From assembly GCF_014653435.1 (NCBI RefSeq), contig NZ_BNAO01000002.1:504009-568008 (forward strand): DNA of 64,000 bases, read 5' to 3'. Both the position numbers and the translations under genes were made by a program. Below are positions 56,882 to 64,000 of this stretch, one piece after another. The stretch is from Alishewanella longhuensis (lineage in GTDB: Bacteria > Pseudomonadota > Gammaproteobacteria > Enterobacterales > Alteromonadaceae). The number at the start of each line of letters is the position of its first letter. Position 1 is the first letter of the stretch. The notes beneath the pieces were generated by a model that saw only the letters and a list, made by a program, of their open reading frames with translations, was not told the DNA's origin and ran no database searches.

Positions 56882-59111
56882 ATTTACACCCACCTTGATA
56901 ATTCTGAAGGAACTGCTTAAGTTCTGCTGCTGGCATGGGTTTAGCAAATAAAAACCCTTGAACTTCATCACAACCCATTTTTTGGATAGCTGCGAGCTGT
57001 TCTGCGGTTTCCACCCCTTCGGCAATAGTAGACAAGCCTATACGTTTCCCTAAACTCACTATGGTTTCTGCAATAAGCCCACCACCGGGTTCGGTTACGG
57101 TGCTGACGAAAGCACGATCGACCTTTATCCGATCTAAGGGTAACTGCTGTAAATAGCTTAAAGAAGAAAAGCCAATACCGAAGTCGTCAATCGCCACCTT
57201 AATACCAAAGCTCTTTAATTTTTGCAGCGCAGCGATCACCATTTTGGGTTCATCCATGACTACCGACTCAGTGATCTCCAGTTCCAGTAAATGCGGTTTA
57301 ACCTGATAACGCGTCACCGTATCAATCACTGATTGCACAAAATGCACTGAACGAAATTGTGGCATAGACACATTCACGGCAATACGTAGCTCTGCAAGGC
57401 CTTGCGCTGCCAATTGCTGTATCTGCCGACAGGCCTGCTCCAGTACCCAAAGCCCAATATCAACAATGAGGCCTGAATATTCAGCCAGCGGAATAAAAAC
57501 TGCCGGCGATATAAATTGACCTGGTTGATGAGGCCAGCGCAACAACGCTTCCATACCTACGACACTATTGGTTTTTAAACAGAGCTGAGGTTGATACCAG
57601 AGCTGCAATTTGTCCAACGCAAAATCGGCTCTCAGCATTCTGAGCATCGTCAGCCGTTCGGTCACTTCCTCTTCCATTTCCGGTTGATAGTATTGATGAT
57701 GCACACCTAACGTCTTCTTGGCTTTGTTAAGCGCAATATAGACGTGCTTCATAATCACCATACCCTGCTCAGCAGAGTCACGTAACCGACAAATGCCAAA
57801 GGTCGCGTTTACCTGCAAACTATGCTCAAAAGCTTGAAACGGCGTTACAAATACCTCTCGCAAGCGCTCTGGTGTTAGTTCATCTTCCGGCCCCACTAAG
57901 GCAAAAACATCTGCACCGATACGGCCAAGCTGAGAACTCACTCCAAAATGCGCTATCAGCCGTAAGGTAATGGCGATTAATAGCTCATTACCCACGTCCT
58001 GGCCTAAACCGTCATTAACATCAGAGAAATGGTCAACATCAACCAGTACTGCTACCATATTATCGGGTTCAAAACGGCGGGTGTCTTGTAAGATCTGAAT
58101 GAACTCGTTACGGTTAGGTGTTTTGGTGAGTGGATCGATAAAGGCGGCATGCTTTAATTGTTGGAATAAAGCTACATTCTCATAGCCAATTGAAATATTA
58201 CTAAGGAATACTTCTATTAGCTGCTTATCTGCCTCTTCGATAGGCCGGTTAGTTTCGATATAAACGGCAGCATTATGTTTATCATTCCCCAGATAAAGCA
58301 CGGTATCCTGATCGGTAAAAATGTGCTGCCTGCCTGACAAGCATTGGTTAATTTGCGTAATAATACGGACGTTGTCTAATCGATCCAGCTGGCATTTAAT
58401 AAAAGGGGCATAGTGTCCTGCCGCACCCAGCACATAGATTTTATCGCTGGCAGTACCATCATCCTCAATTTGCGCACAAAGCACACCTTCCGCATGCAAA
58501 CCAATTAGCGAAGAGATTTGCGTTACCACCCCTTCTGAAAACTCATGTAGAGAATGTTGTTCCAATAAGTTAGCACCGGCTTTAATAATTTTCTGCAAGC
58601 CCCGGCGATTTTGATTGATGGTTTTAATTTGCTGGTATGAACGGATAGAAGAAATAATGGTAGTAACAAGTTTGTTGCGGGTCAGTTCAGTTTTCGTTTT
58701 ATAATCATTGATGTCGTATTCTTTTATCACACTCTCTTCTGGAGCATAACCAGGTTGACCGGTTCTAAGCACAATACGCAGCTCATCCATATGCAACTCG
58801 TCCCGGATCCGCCTGACGACTTGCAAACCAGCATCATCCGTTTCCATTACAACATCAAGTAACACAAGTGCTGTTTCGGGTTGCTGACTTAAAAACTCAA
58901 TAGCTTGTTTACCTGAATAGGCATGATGAAACTGCAGTGGCTTCCCCAGCACAATCAAGTCACTCAGCGCTAATTTGGTTACGGTATGGATTTCTTCATC
59001 ATCATCAACGATTAGTAAGTTCCAGACTCCCGCTTGCGTATCAGGCTTTAGCGGGGTGCTATCGTCATCTGCTAAGAACAGAAACCCTTCATCTGCTTCT
59101 CTTTGTGTCAT
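56880..59111 (-). CDS. Response regulator with DUF3369, degenerate GGDEF and EAL phosphodiesterase domains
   Basis: A soluble regulator of about 743 residues. The receiver domain has LLIVDDDEE, the phospho-Asp in LVLLDVVM and Lys in DINDYKTKTEL. A DUF3369 (GAF-like) region follows. The GGDEF domain has lost its signature (IGADVFALVG), so it should not make c-di-GMP. The EAL domain is intact (GMEALLRWPHQ, VNVSMPQF, ELEITESVV, DDFGIGFSSLSYL), so breakdown of c-di-GMP is likely. The start is ATG 59111 (MTQREADEG) or 14 codons upstream. It follows the degenerate hybrid kinase by about 56-100 bases on the same strand. Confidence 0.92.
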   Translation of the reverse strand: MTQREADEGFLFLADDDSTPLKPDTQAGVWNLLIVDDDEEIHTVTKLALSDLIVLGKPLQFHHAYSGKQAIEFLSQQPETALVLLDVVMETDDAGLQVVRRIRDELHMDELRIVLRTGQPGYAPEESVIKEYDINDYKTKTELTRNKLVTTIISSIRSYQQIKTINQNRRGLQKIIKAGANLLEQHSLHEFSEGVVTQISSLIGLHAEGVLCAQIEDDGTASDKIYVLGAAGHYAPFIKCQLDRLDNVRIITQINQCLSGRQHIFTDQDTVLYLGNDKHNAAVYIETNRPIEEADKQLIEVFLSNISIGYENVALFQQLKHAAFIDPLTKTPNRNEFIQILQDTRRFEPDNMVAVLVDVDHFSDVNDGLGQDVGNELLIAITLRLIAHFGVSSQLGRIGADVFALVGPEDELTPERLREVFVTPFQAFEHSLQVNATFGICRLRDSAEQGMVIMKHVYIALNKAKKTLGVHHQYYQPEMEEEVTERLTMLRMLRADFALDKLQLWYQPQLCLKTNSVVGMEALLRWPHQPGQFISPAVFIPLAEYSGLIVDIGLWVLEQACRQIQQLAAQGLAELRIAVNVSMPQFRSVHFVQSVIDTVTRYQVKPHLLELEITESVVMDEPKMVIAALQKLKSFGIKVAIDDFGIGFSSLSYLQQLPLDRIKVDRAFVSTVTEPGGGLIAETIVSLGKRIGLSTIAEGVETAEQLAAIQKMGCDEVQGFLFAKPMPAAELKQFLQNYQGGCK

Positions 59112-59209
59112 TGATTGGCTGACCTTTTCCTTAACTTCCAGATAAATATACATGCTAATTAGTTGAAAAAGGAATGCTATTCAGGATTAATTTTGCACTT
59201 CTTATAGTT

Positions 59210-61360
59210 TTAATATAGCTGGTAACGCGCCAAAAGTGTCTCAAACTTACCAGGATCTAACGGTTTTAATAAAATATCGTCCATACCCGCTAATTTAAAT
59301 TCAGCAATTTCTGCCGGTAGTGCATGTGCGGTAAAAGCCAATATGGGCGTTTTTAGATACGTTGGCAATCTTCTTAATTGTCGGGCTACTTCAATCCCCG
59401 AGATATCAGGCAAGCTAATGTCCAACAAAATTAGGTCAAACTGCTGCTGCTGACACAACTGCAACACTTCAGTTCCGGTTAGCGCAGAATGAATATTCAC
59501 GGCCTTGTGTTGTAGTAAAATACGAATAAAGGCCTGGTTAGTTTCATTGTCGTCAACAACTAACAAATTTTTACAAGCAAGCAAAGGTGAAACCGGTTGT
59601 GACAGTTTTTGAATAAGCGCTATACAGAATTCAGTGGCTGAGTTACAGGAGATTAGTGCCTGCCACTGCGCCAAATGACTCGCCGAAGCAAAAACGTGCG
59701 AGCTTAACTGCCGCTGCGTTTGCCGGATCAGCGTTAACCAATCGTCATTTGGCGCTATTGAGGGTAGCATTAATAGCAATAAATCAGGCGTGGTTTTACT
59801 TAATATCTGCAGCATATCACTACGATTTTTACAGTAAGTCACCTGAATGGCCAACGCTCTTAGCATCGTAACCCGTTCATGCAAACGCTCAGTATCCTCA
59901 TCGAACAATAGAATATGGCCTATTTTTGTAACAAAAGGAAGTTCTGATGTTTGCACTGGAATATTCAGCACAATACTCAGTCCCAATCCTTCTAAAGATT
60001 GTACTTTTAAGTCTGCAGCTAACTCATGTGCGAAACGCTGCAATATAGCCAGATCGATGTCACTCCATTGCCTATGGGGCATTTGCCCAGATTTCAGTTG
60101 CTCATTCAAGTCCACTGCTAGCCCATGACCATCACACTTTAGGTGAATTTCCAGTTGCGAGTTAGTTTTTCTTAATATTCGCAGACGTATTGAGAGACGT
60201 GTTAGGTTATCTGAGCGAAGCGCCAGCAGAATCAGCGCCTGTAATATGGCTTCAACTAATGCGCCATCTAGCATGATGGCAACGCTATTATTGTCTTGTC
60301 CTTCTAACCAATCAATACTTACCCCCTGAGGTAGCAAATGATTTAGCTGCGGGATCTCGCTCGCCAACCAGTCGCTTAACTGCATTGAAGAGCGGGTCAG
60401 CTGTGGTGGATTAAATTGATAAAGCCCATATAACAGTTGTAGGCGCATTAGTGCAAAAAACACGGGGTGTGATAATTGCTCTTGCCGATGCCAGATAAGC
60501 TGAGTGTGCGTCAGCCACTGGTTGATATTCTTTTGTAAAGACTGCAACTGTTGCTCAGTATGATGCTGTTGTTCAGACATCTTGAGGTGAATTTGCTCGA
60601 GCTTTTGTAACTCTGCAGTTAGGTGTTGTTGTAATTCCTGATGAGTGACAAGTTGATCCGTCAACTTGGTGAAGTGCCAATGTATAACTTGCAATTCTGC
60701 CGGCAGTTTTTTGATATTTTCCGTTGTACTTTGAGTGCTCAGCCTAACGTCAGAGTGATCGAATAAGCTCGCTAACCAGATCTGACGTTGTCGCAACCAG
60801 CGGTGGGCATACCAGCCAGTAATGAGAAATAACAGAGTATAAATCAACCACGCAGTAGCGGTAGTAGGTAAAAACTGCCATCTGTCTGCTAGAACATCTG
60901 GCACTATGACTAAGTAACCGCCAGAACTCTGGAAAGGCATAACATGCTCTACTGCATTAGATTGGCTAAACAAGGGTAAAACAGCCGCCTCTCGCGTGCC
61001 GAACAACTGCAATTGATAGTTTTTAACTAAGTTTGGTGACAAATGAGTGGGTAGTGTATGACTCAAACCCGCACTGGCCAGAGGCTCGCCACCGGGGAGA
61101 TAAATGCCTATGGCGGTTATGGGCAATAATGCACTGTACTGTAATTCCAGCAGCTGGTTGCTTAGTTGGTCAGCAGAACTACTCGCTAAAAAAGGACGTA
61201 AACTCACTCTCAATAAATCTGCATACTGCTGCAGCTGCGCTTGCATTCGTTGCTCTGCTTGGTACTGCTGCACACCATACAACACCAGCAGCAAAATGCC
61301 GCTCCCCAGAAAATAAACCAACAGAAAATAACGAAAAAGATGCGCCAACTTGCTTATCAT
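59210..61360 (-). CDS. Degenerate hybrid sensor kinase with C-terminal receiver
   Basis: A 716-residue membrane protein. A helix near 10-30 and another near 170-190 bracket a periplasmic segment; a coiled coil follows (230-285). The H-box region LSHPVFFALMRLQLL lacks the normal SHEIRTP pattern, and the ATPase has no recognisable N-box (EAILQALILLALR), though CDGHGLAVD and LEGLGLSIVL echo G1 and G2. A pseudo-receiver (HILLFDEDTE) precedes an intact receiver with LLVVDDNETN, Asp in ILLDISLPDI and ILLKPLDP. It probably does not autophosphorylate. It may be a phospho-acceptor or scaffold for the EAL regulator downstream. Confidence 0.82.
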   Translation of the reverse strand: MISKLAHLFRYFLLVYFLGSGILLLVLYGVQQYQAEQRMQAQLQQYADLLRVSLRPFLASSSADQLSNQLLELQYSALLPITAIGIYLPGGEPLASAGLSHTLPTHLSPNLVKNYQLQLFGTREAAVLPLFSQSNAVEHVMPFQSSGGYLVIVPDVLADRWQFLPTTATAWLIYTLLFLITGWYAHRWLRQRQIWLASLFDHSDVRLSTQSTTENIKKLPAELQVIHWHFTKLTDQLVTHQELQQHLTAELQKLEQIHLKMSEQQHHTEQQLQSLQKNINQWLTHTQLIWHRQEQLSHPVFFALMRLQLLYGLYQFNPPQLTRSSMQLSDWLASEIPQLNHLLPQGVSIDWLEGQDNNSVAIMLDGALVEAILQALILLALRSDNLTRLSIRLRILRKTNSQLEIHLKCDGHGLAVDLNEQLKSGQMPHRQWSDIDLAILQRFAHELAADLKVQSLEGLGLSIVLNIPVQTSELPFVTKIGHILLFDEDTERLHERVTMLRALAIQVTYCKNRSDMLQILSKTTPDLLLLMLPSIAPNDDWLTLIRQTQRQLSSHVFASASHLAQWQALISCNSATEFCIALIQKLSQPVSPLLACKNLLVVDDNETNQAFIRILLQHKAVNIHSALTGTEVLQLCQQQQFDLILLDISLPDISGIEVARQLRRLPTYLKTPILAFTAHALPAEIAEFKLAGMDDILLKPLDPGKFETLLARYQLY

Positions 61361-61437
61361 CCCTGTTTGTTAAACTAACTCACTATATGACTTAGTACAG
61401 AATGTCTCAAGCCCACTGCAGAGGCAAGCTTTCCCAC

Positions 61438-62187
61438 CTAAAAATGCAACTCTATACCTGCAAAAACGCCTTTAAAGGTCAGATCGGCGTAGAGATTATC
61501 CAAACCCTCTACTCTCAAATCTAGTGCTCTAAAACCCAGTTTTAAACGGGCATCAACGACCATATTGTCGATTAACTGGTAAGCCACACCGGCTTGAGCA
61601 TCATATACATTGCCATCTTTAACAGCACCAACGCTACCAGAAACAAAAATATCTAAGCCGGTTGCCAAAATACTGACCTTGGAATCTAGATACACCATAG
61701 GGATCCACTGATTCAGTTGCTCTGTCCCTGCTGATTCCGCACTGGTAGCAGTAATATCACCCTTTACATGTTTTGCGTTTAAACCCAAATCAACGGATAA
61801 CAATGGATTGTCAAACAGCTCATAGTAAAGAGTATAATCTGCGTTACGCAGCATTAACGAACTGGTAATGTGATTACCCGCGCTAAATGAGACGCCTGCA
61901 TAATTGAAATTATCGCCTAATATTGCTGCCCCCCGAGCTTGTAAAGAAGCGTACTGGATTCTGATGTTTGGAACTATCGGTAAAAAATGCTCTAACGCCA
62001 CATAATAGGTTTGCTGTGAGCGATCTCTAAATTCGAACGCCTGCATCGGCTCGTTGTTGGCAAAACGACCACTGATATTGCTCTGCCAGAAATCCACGCC
62101 GGCATAAACGCCCAGTACTGAATCTGCCTGCGCCTGAGCACTGAATCCCATAGAGGCGATAGCTAAGGCGCAAAAAAAACACTTCAT
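61438..62187 (-). CDS. TIGR04219 family outer membrane beta-barrel protein
   Basis: A 249-residue secreted protein. It has a signal peptide (MKCFFCALAIASMGFSAQAQA) and alternating beta-strand pattern ending in an aromatic residue (AGIELHF), the outer-membrane assembly signal. YAGVDFWQSNISG near the mature start is typical of TIGR04219. Function is unknown. It follows the DUF2333 gene by 4 bases, so they share a transcript. Confidence 0.85.
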   Translation of the reverse strand: MKCFFCALAIASMGFSAQAQADSVLGVYAGVDFWQSNISGRFANNEPMQAFEFRDRSQQTYYVALEHFLPIVPNIRIQYASLQARGAAILGDNFNYAGVSFSAGNHITSSLMLRNADYTLYYELFDNPLLSVDLGLNAKHVKGDITATSAESAGTEQLNQWIPMVYLDSKVSILATGLDIFVSGSVGAVKDGNVYDAQAGVAYQLIDNMVVDARLKLGFRALDLRVEGLDNLYADLTFKGVFAGIELHF

Positions 62188-62191
62188 TATT

Positions 62192-63169
62192 TTATCCTTG
62201 GGTTAAAAGTTCTGATAAATCGATTAACGCAGCATTCGCTCGTGAAATATAGTTCGCCATCACCAGGCTATGATTAGCCAACATACCGAAACCACTGCCA
62301 TTTAATACCATCGGGCTCCACAACGGCTGCTGTGTCGCCTCCAGTTCACGAATAATCTGTTGCAAACTGACCATAGCATTGCGCCGCTGTAACACATCAG
62401 CAAAATCGACTTCTATTGCTTTTAGGTAATGCAATAAAGCCCAGGTTGCCCCGCGAGCTTCATAAAATTCATCATCCAGTTTCCACCAACTGGTTTTAAC
62501 AATGCGCTTATCAGGTGCCGTAGTAGACTGACGAGCAGCAGCATCGCCGGCTAAATCGGTGTTAAAGCGCTCTTGCCCAACACTGGCACTAAGCCGCTGC
62601 GAATAGCTCCCTAGGCGCTTTTCAACATTTTTAAGCCAGTCACGTAAATTATCTGCACGGGCATAAAATTGACTATCAGCTTGTTTTGGATCAACCAGCG
62701 CCGCGCGGTATAAGTAGAGTTGCCCAATCGCTTTGCGGTATTCGGATTCAGCACTTGGCAACACCCAACTACGGTGATCAATATTTAACTGCGGCTGCGC
62801 AATTCTTAAGAACGCATTCTCCGCTGATTGTGATTGCGAACGGCTAAAATCTTTGCGAAAGGCTAAAGCTAGGTCGCGAGACATTTCCAGTACCCCAAAC
62901 TCCCAGGCCGGCATATTATCCAATAAACTAAAAGGTGGTAGTATATCGTTAGATAAATAGCCACCTGGCTTATCAAGCAGGGTTTCTGTAACACGTATTA
63001 AGGCGGTAGTCGTAGTATATCCCACTACCTGTTGCGCATTTTGCTGCTGGGCGCTTTGTTGAATCTCTTGTACCATAATGCCCGGTTCACGACTTACCCA
63101 CCAGCTTACTAACCAAAGTAGTAACACCAAAGCTATTGCCGCAAAGGTACCCATAGTAGATTTATTCAT
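62192..63169 (-). CDS. DUF2333 family protein
   Basis: A 325-residue protein with one N-terminal helix (TFAAIALVLLLWLVSWWVS) and a large soluble, probably periplasmic helical domain. The family pattern is TTTALIRVTETLLDKPGGYLSNDILPP, WEFGVLEMSRDLALAFRKDFSRSQS and ATWALLHYLKAIEVDFADVL. Function is not established. It lies 12 bases after the copper chaperone gene. Confidence 0.87.
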   Translation of the reverse strand: MNKSTMGTFAAIALVLLLWLVSWWVSREPGIMVQEIQQSAQQQNAQQVVGYTTTTALIRVTETLLDKPGGYLSNDILPPFSLLDNMPAWEFGVLEMSRDLALAFRKDFSRSQSQSAENAFLRIAQPQLNIDHRSWVLPSAESEYRKAIGQLYLYRAALVDPKQADSQFYARADNLRDWLKNVEKRLGSYSQRLSASVGQERFNTDLAGDAAARQSTTAPDKRIVKTSWWKLDDEFYEARGATWALLHYLKAIEVDFADVLQRRNAMVSLQQIIRELEATQQPLWSPMVLNGSGFGMLANHSLVMANYISRANAALIDLSELLTQG

Positions 63170-63181
63170 GATAGCGAACTC

Positions 63182-63616
63182 CTAGCGACGAGGCATTGCT
63201 GTTAAAGGCAAAGTGATAGCAAGCTGCTTACCATCCGCGAAATCTAACATAACGCTAATTTCATCACCTGCAACCAGCTGTTGCTGTGGTTCAAAGAGCA
63301 TTAAATGTAACCCGCCTGGCTGAAAGACTAACGTAGCACCGGCATCCACTTCGATGGCAGCGACTTCAACCATTCTCATCATGCCTTCATGTGTAACATG
63401 CTGGTGTAGTTCAATACGCTTGAATGCAGGACTGCTGGCAGCAACTAATTCAACGGCAGCAGCACTACCATTGTGCAGTGTAAAATAACCGGCGGTAACA
63501 TCACGCCCTGGCATGGGTACTCTAATTTCCCCCTGTTGCAGCTGCAGTAAATCAGTTTGGGCTAGAGCGGGCGTCCAGCAAAGAATAAGACTGCATAGTA
63601 TTAGAAAATAACGCAT
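63182..63616 (-). CDS. PCu(A)C-type periplasmic copper chaperone
   Basis: A 144-residue exported protein that in relatives delivers Cu(I) to the CuA site of cytochrome c oxidase. A signal peptide is followed by the copper motif H(M)-x10-M-x21-HxM, here met by His/Met residues in LHQHVTHEGMMRM and GGLHLML. ATG 63616 has GAGG 9 bases upstream; an ATG three codons earlier is inside the ribosome site. No CuA oxidase gene is in the window. Confidence 0.87.
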   Translation of the reverse strand: MRYFLILCSLILCWTPALAQTDLLQLQQGEIRVPMPGRDVTAGYFTLHNGSAAAVELVAASSPAFKRIELHQHVTHEGMMRMVEVAAIEVDAGATLVFQPGGLHLMLFEPQQQLVAGDEISVMLDFADGKQLAITLPLTAMPRR

Positions 63617-63666
63617 TTTCCACATCCTCTGTCATTATTTATCCTTACTATCTTACACCAAATAAA

Positions 63667-63843
63667 TTATAGCAACAGCGTAAATCCATTGTTAACTTGT
63701 TCTGCAAGCGCTTTTTGCCTCACTCTGCTACGCTTTAGCTTACTAAAATGCCAAACGAAGAACGCTGGCAATATGCCCAAGAGCAATCCCAACAGCGGCA
63801 ACAGATAAATCATGATAAGTGTGGTGTCAAAAAGGTTTGGCAT
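63667..63843 (-). CDS. Small membrane protein, 58 residues, unrecognised
   Basis: An ATG-started ORF with ribosome site AAGGGA 8 bases upstream. It encodes one long hydrophobic segment (IMIYLLPLLGLLLGILPAFFVW), a basic stretch (KLKRSRVRQK) and a polar tail ending NNGFTLLL. The composition and the ribosome site support it as a real gene. Its start lies inside the end of the partial CDS at 63810. pcuC follows 50 bases downstream on the same strand. It is too short for the usual ORF cut-off. No family is recognised. The exact stop position is uncertain by a base. Confidence 0.5.
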   Translation of the reverse strand: MPNLFDTTLIMIYLLPLLGLLLGILPAFFVWHFSKLKRSRVRQKALAEQVNNGFTLLL

Positions 63844-64000
63844 AATGATATTCCCTTAATATTTATCTCAGTTGACAGATACTTCGGGGCTATTTCAAGT
63901 GTTGTGCCAGCAATGAAGGCAAGTGCAAGCAATTGATTTAAATGATTAATATCACTTTCACGGCAAGACTTTTGTTGTGCGCTTGGTTCTAAAACTAAAA
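63810..64000 (-). CDS. C-terminal end of an unidentified CDS (cut by window edge)
   Basis: The minus strand is open from the right edge to a TGA at 63810-63812, 62 codons. The peptide (EPSAQQKSCRESDINHLNQL, then LALAFIAGTTLEIAPKYLS) has an ordinary coding composition and no repeats. It contains one mildly hydrophobic segment. It overlaps the start of the 58-residue ORF by 34 bases. The family cannot be told without the upstream part; it may be spurious. Confidence 0.4.
   Translation of the reverse strand, partial: LVLEPSAQQKSCRESDINHLNQLLALAFIAGTTLEIAPKYLSTEINIKGISLCQTFLTPHLS

Noticed and set aside
63748-63936. A 62-codon plus-strand frame at the right end
   Set aside because: It is antisense to the 58-residue membrane ORF and the partial CDS, both of which have better coding character; its Gln-rich start is a shadow of the hydrophobic segment.
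1-64000. tRNA, rRNA, CRISPR arrays, IS elements or prophage
   Set aside because: Read through on both strands; no tRNA-like cloverleaf ends, no regularly spaced repeats, no transposase, integrase or phage genes were seen. A tRNAscan or Infernal run would settle small RNAs.

Overview
The window is a contiguous stretch of gammaproteobacterial core chromosome. The gene set (E. coli-type thrAB with a threonine leader, complete Na+-translocating NADH:quinone reductase with apbE and nqrM, fabV, rdgC, panP in place of panD, TIGR04219 and DUF2333 proteins, many c-di-GMP and two-component proteins) points to an Alteromonadales/Chromatiaceae organism of the Rheinheimera-Alishewanella-Arsukibacterium kind. 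That placement is inference from gene content; no rRNA is present to confirm it. I found no tRNA, rRNA, insertion sequence, prophage or CRISPR array, and gene density is high throughout.

Layout. 1-3771 (minus): the threonine operon, thrL-thrA-thrB, with a leader peptide, antiterminator and terminator; thrB runs off the left edge. 3808-11252: a signalling block (PAS-GGDEF protein, sensor kinase, HDOD protein, BarA-like hybrid kinase) with rdgC inside it. 11344-19759 (minus): nqrABCDEF, then after a terminator apbE-nqrM-purine permease. 20023-26435: fabV, bolA, then rlmG-yajG-like-ppiA-like on plus, a conserved hypothetical, ampG and a small HTH regulator. 26436-32109: a sparse 663-bp gap holding one small membrane ORF, erpA, then ClC-hemJ and pyrB-hemL. 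32244-38880 (minus): tag, mrcB, hrpB, pepB. 39163-45164 (plus): dksA-gluQ-pcnB-folK-panB-panC-DUF72. 45361-49612 (plus): a UbiA-family prenyltransferase followed by frdABCD. 49633-55111 (minus): panP, a YadGH-type ABC exporter, ubiX, mpl. 55258-56838 (plus): fbp, ppa. 56880-61360 (minus): a REC-DUF3369-GGDEF-EAL response regulator and a degenerate hybrid kinase. 61438-64000 (minus): envelope proteins, a PCu(A)C copper chaperone, a 58-residue membrane ORF and the C-terminal end of an unidentified gene.

How the genes work together. Respiration is a strong theme: the Na+-pumping NQR complex comes with its flavin transferase (ApbE) and Fe maturation factor (NqrM), and fumarate reductase sits just downstream of a prenyltransferase that could make its low-potential quinone. 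Pantothenate synthesis is represented by panB, panC and, about 5 kb downstream, panP, the PLP-dependent aspartate decarboxylase known to replace PanD in vibrios. Peptidoglycan synthesis and recycling are covered by mrcB, ampG and mpl. Several signalling proteins have altered catalytic motifs (GGAEF, GADVF, and a kinase lacking a usable H-box and N-box) and look like receivers or scaffolds.

I did not find a clear undescribed biological system. The best leads are the thr attenuator with a visible antiterminator, the pcnB gene whose only sensible starts are AUA/AUU codons, the degenerate kinase paired with a c-di-GMP phosphodiesterase, the prenyltransferase-frd linkage, and two unlisted small membrane ORFs.
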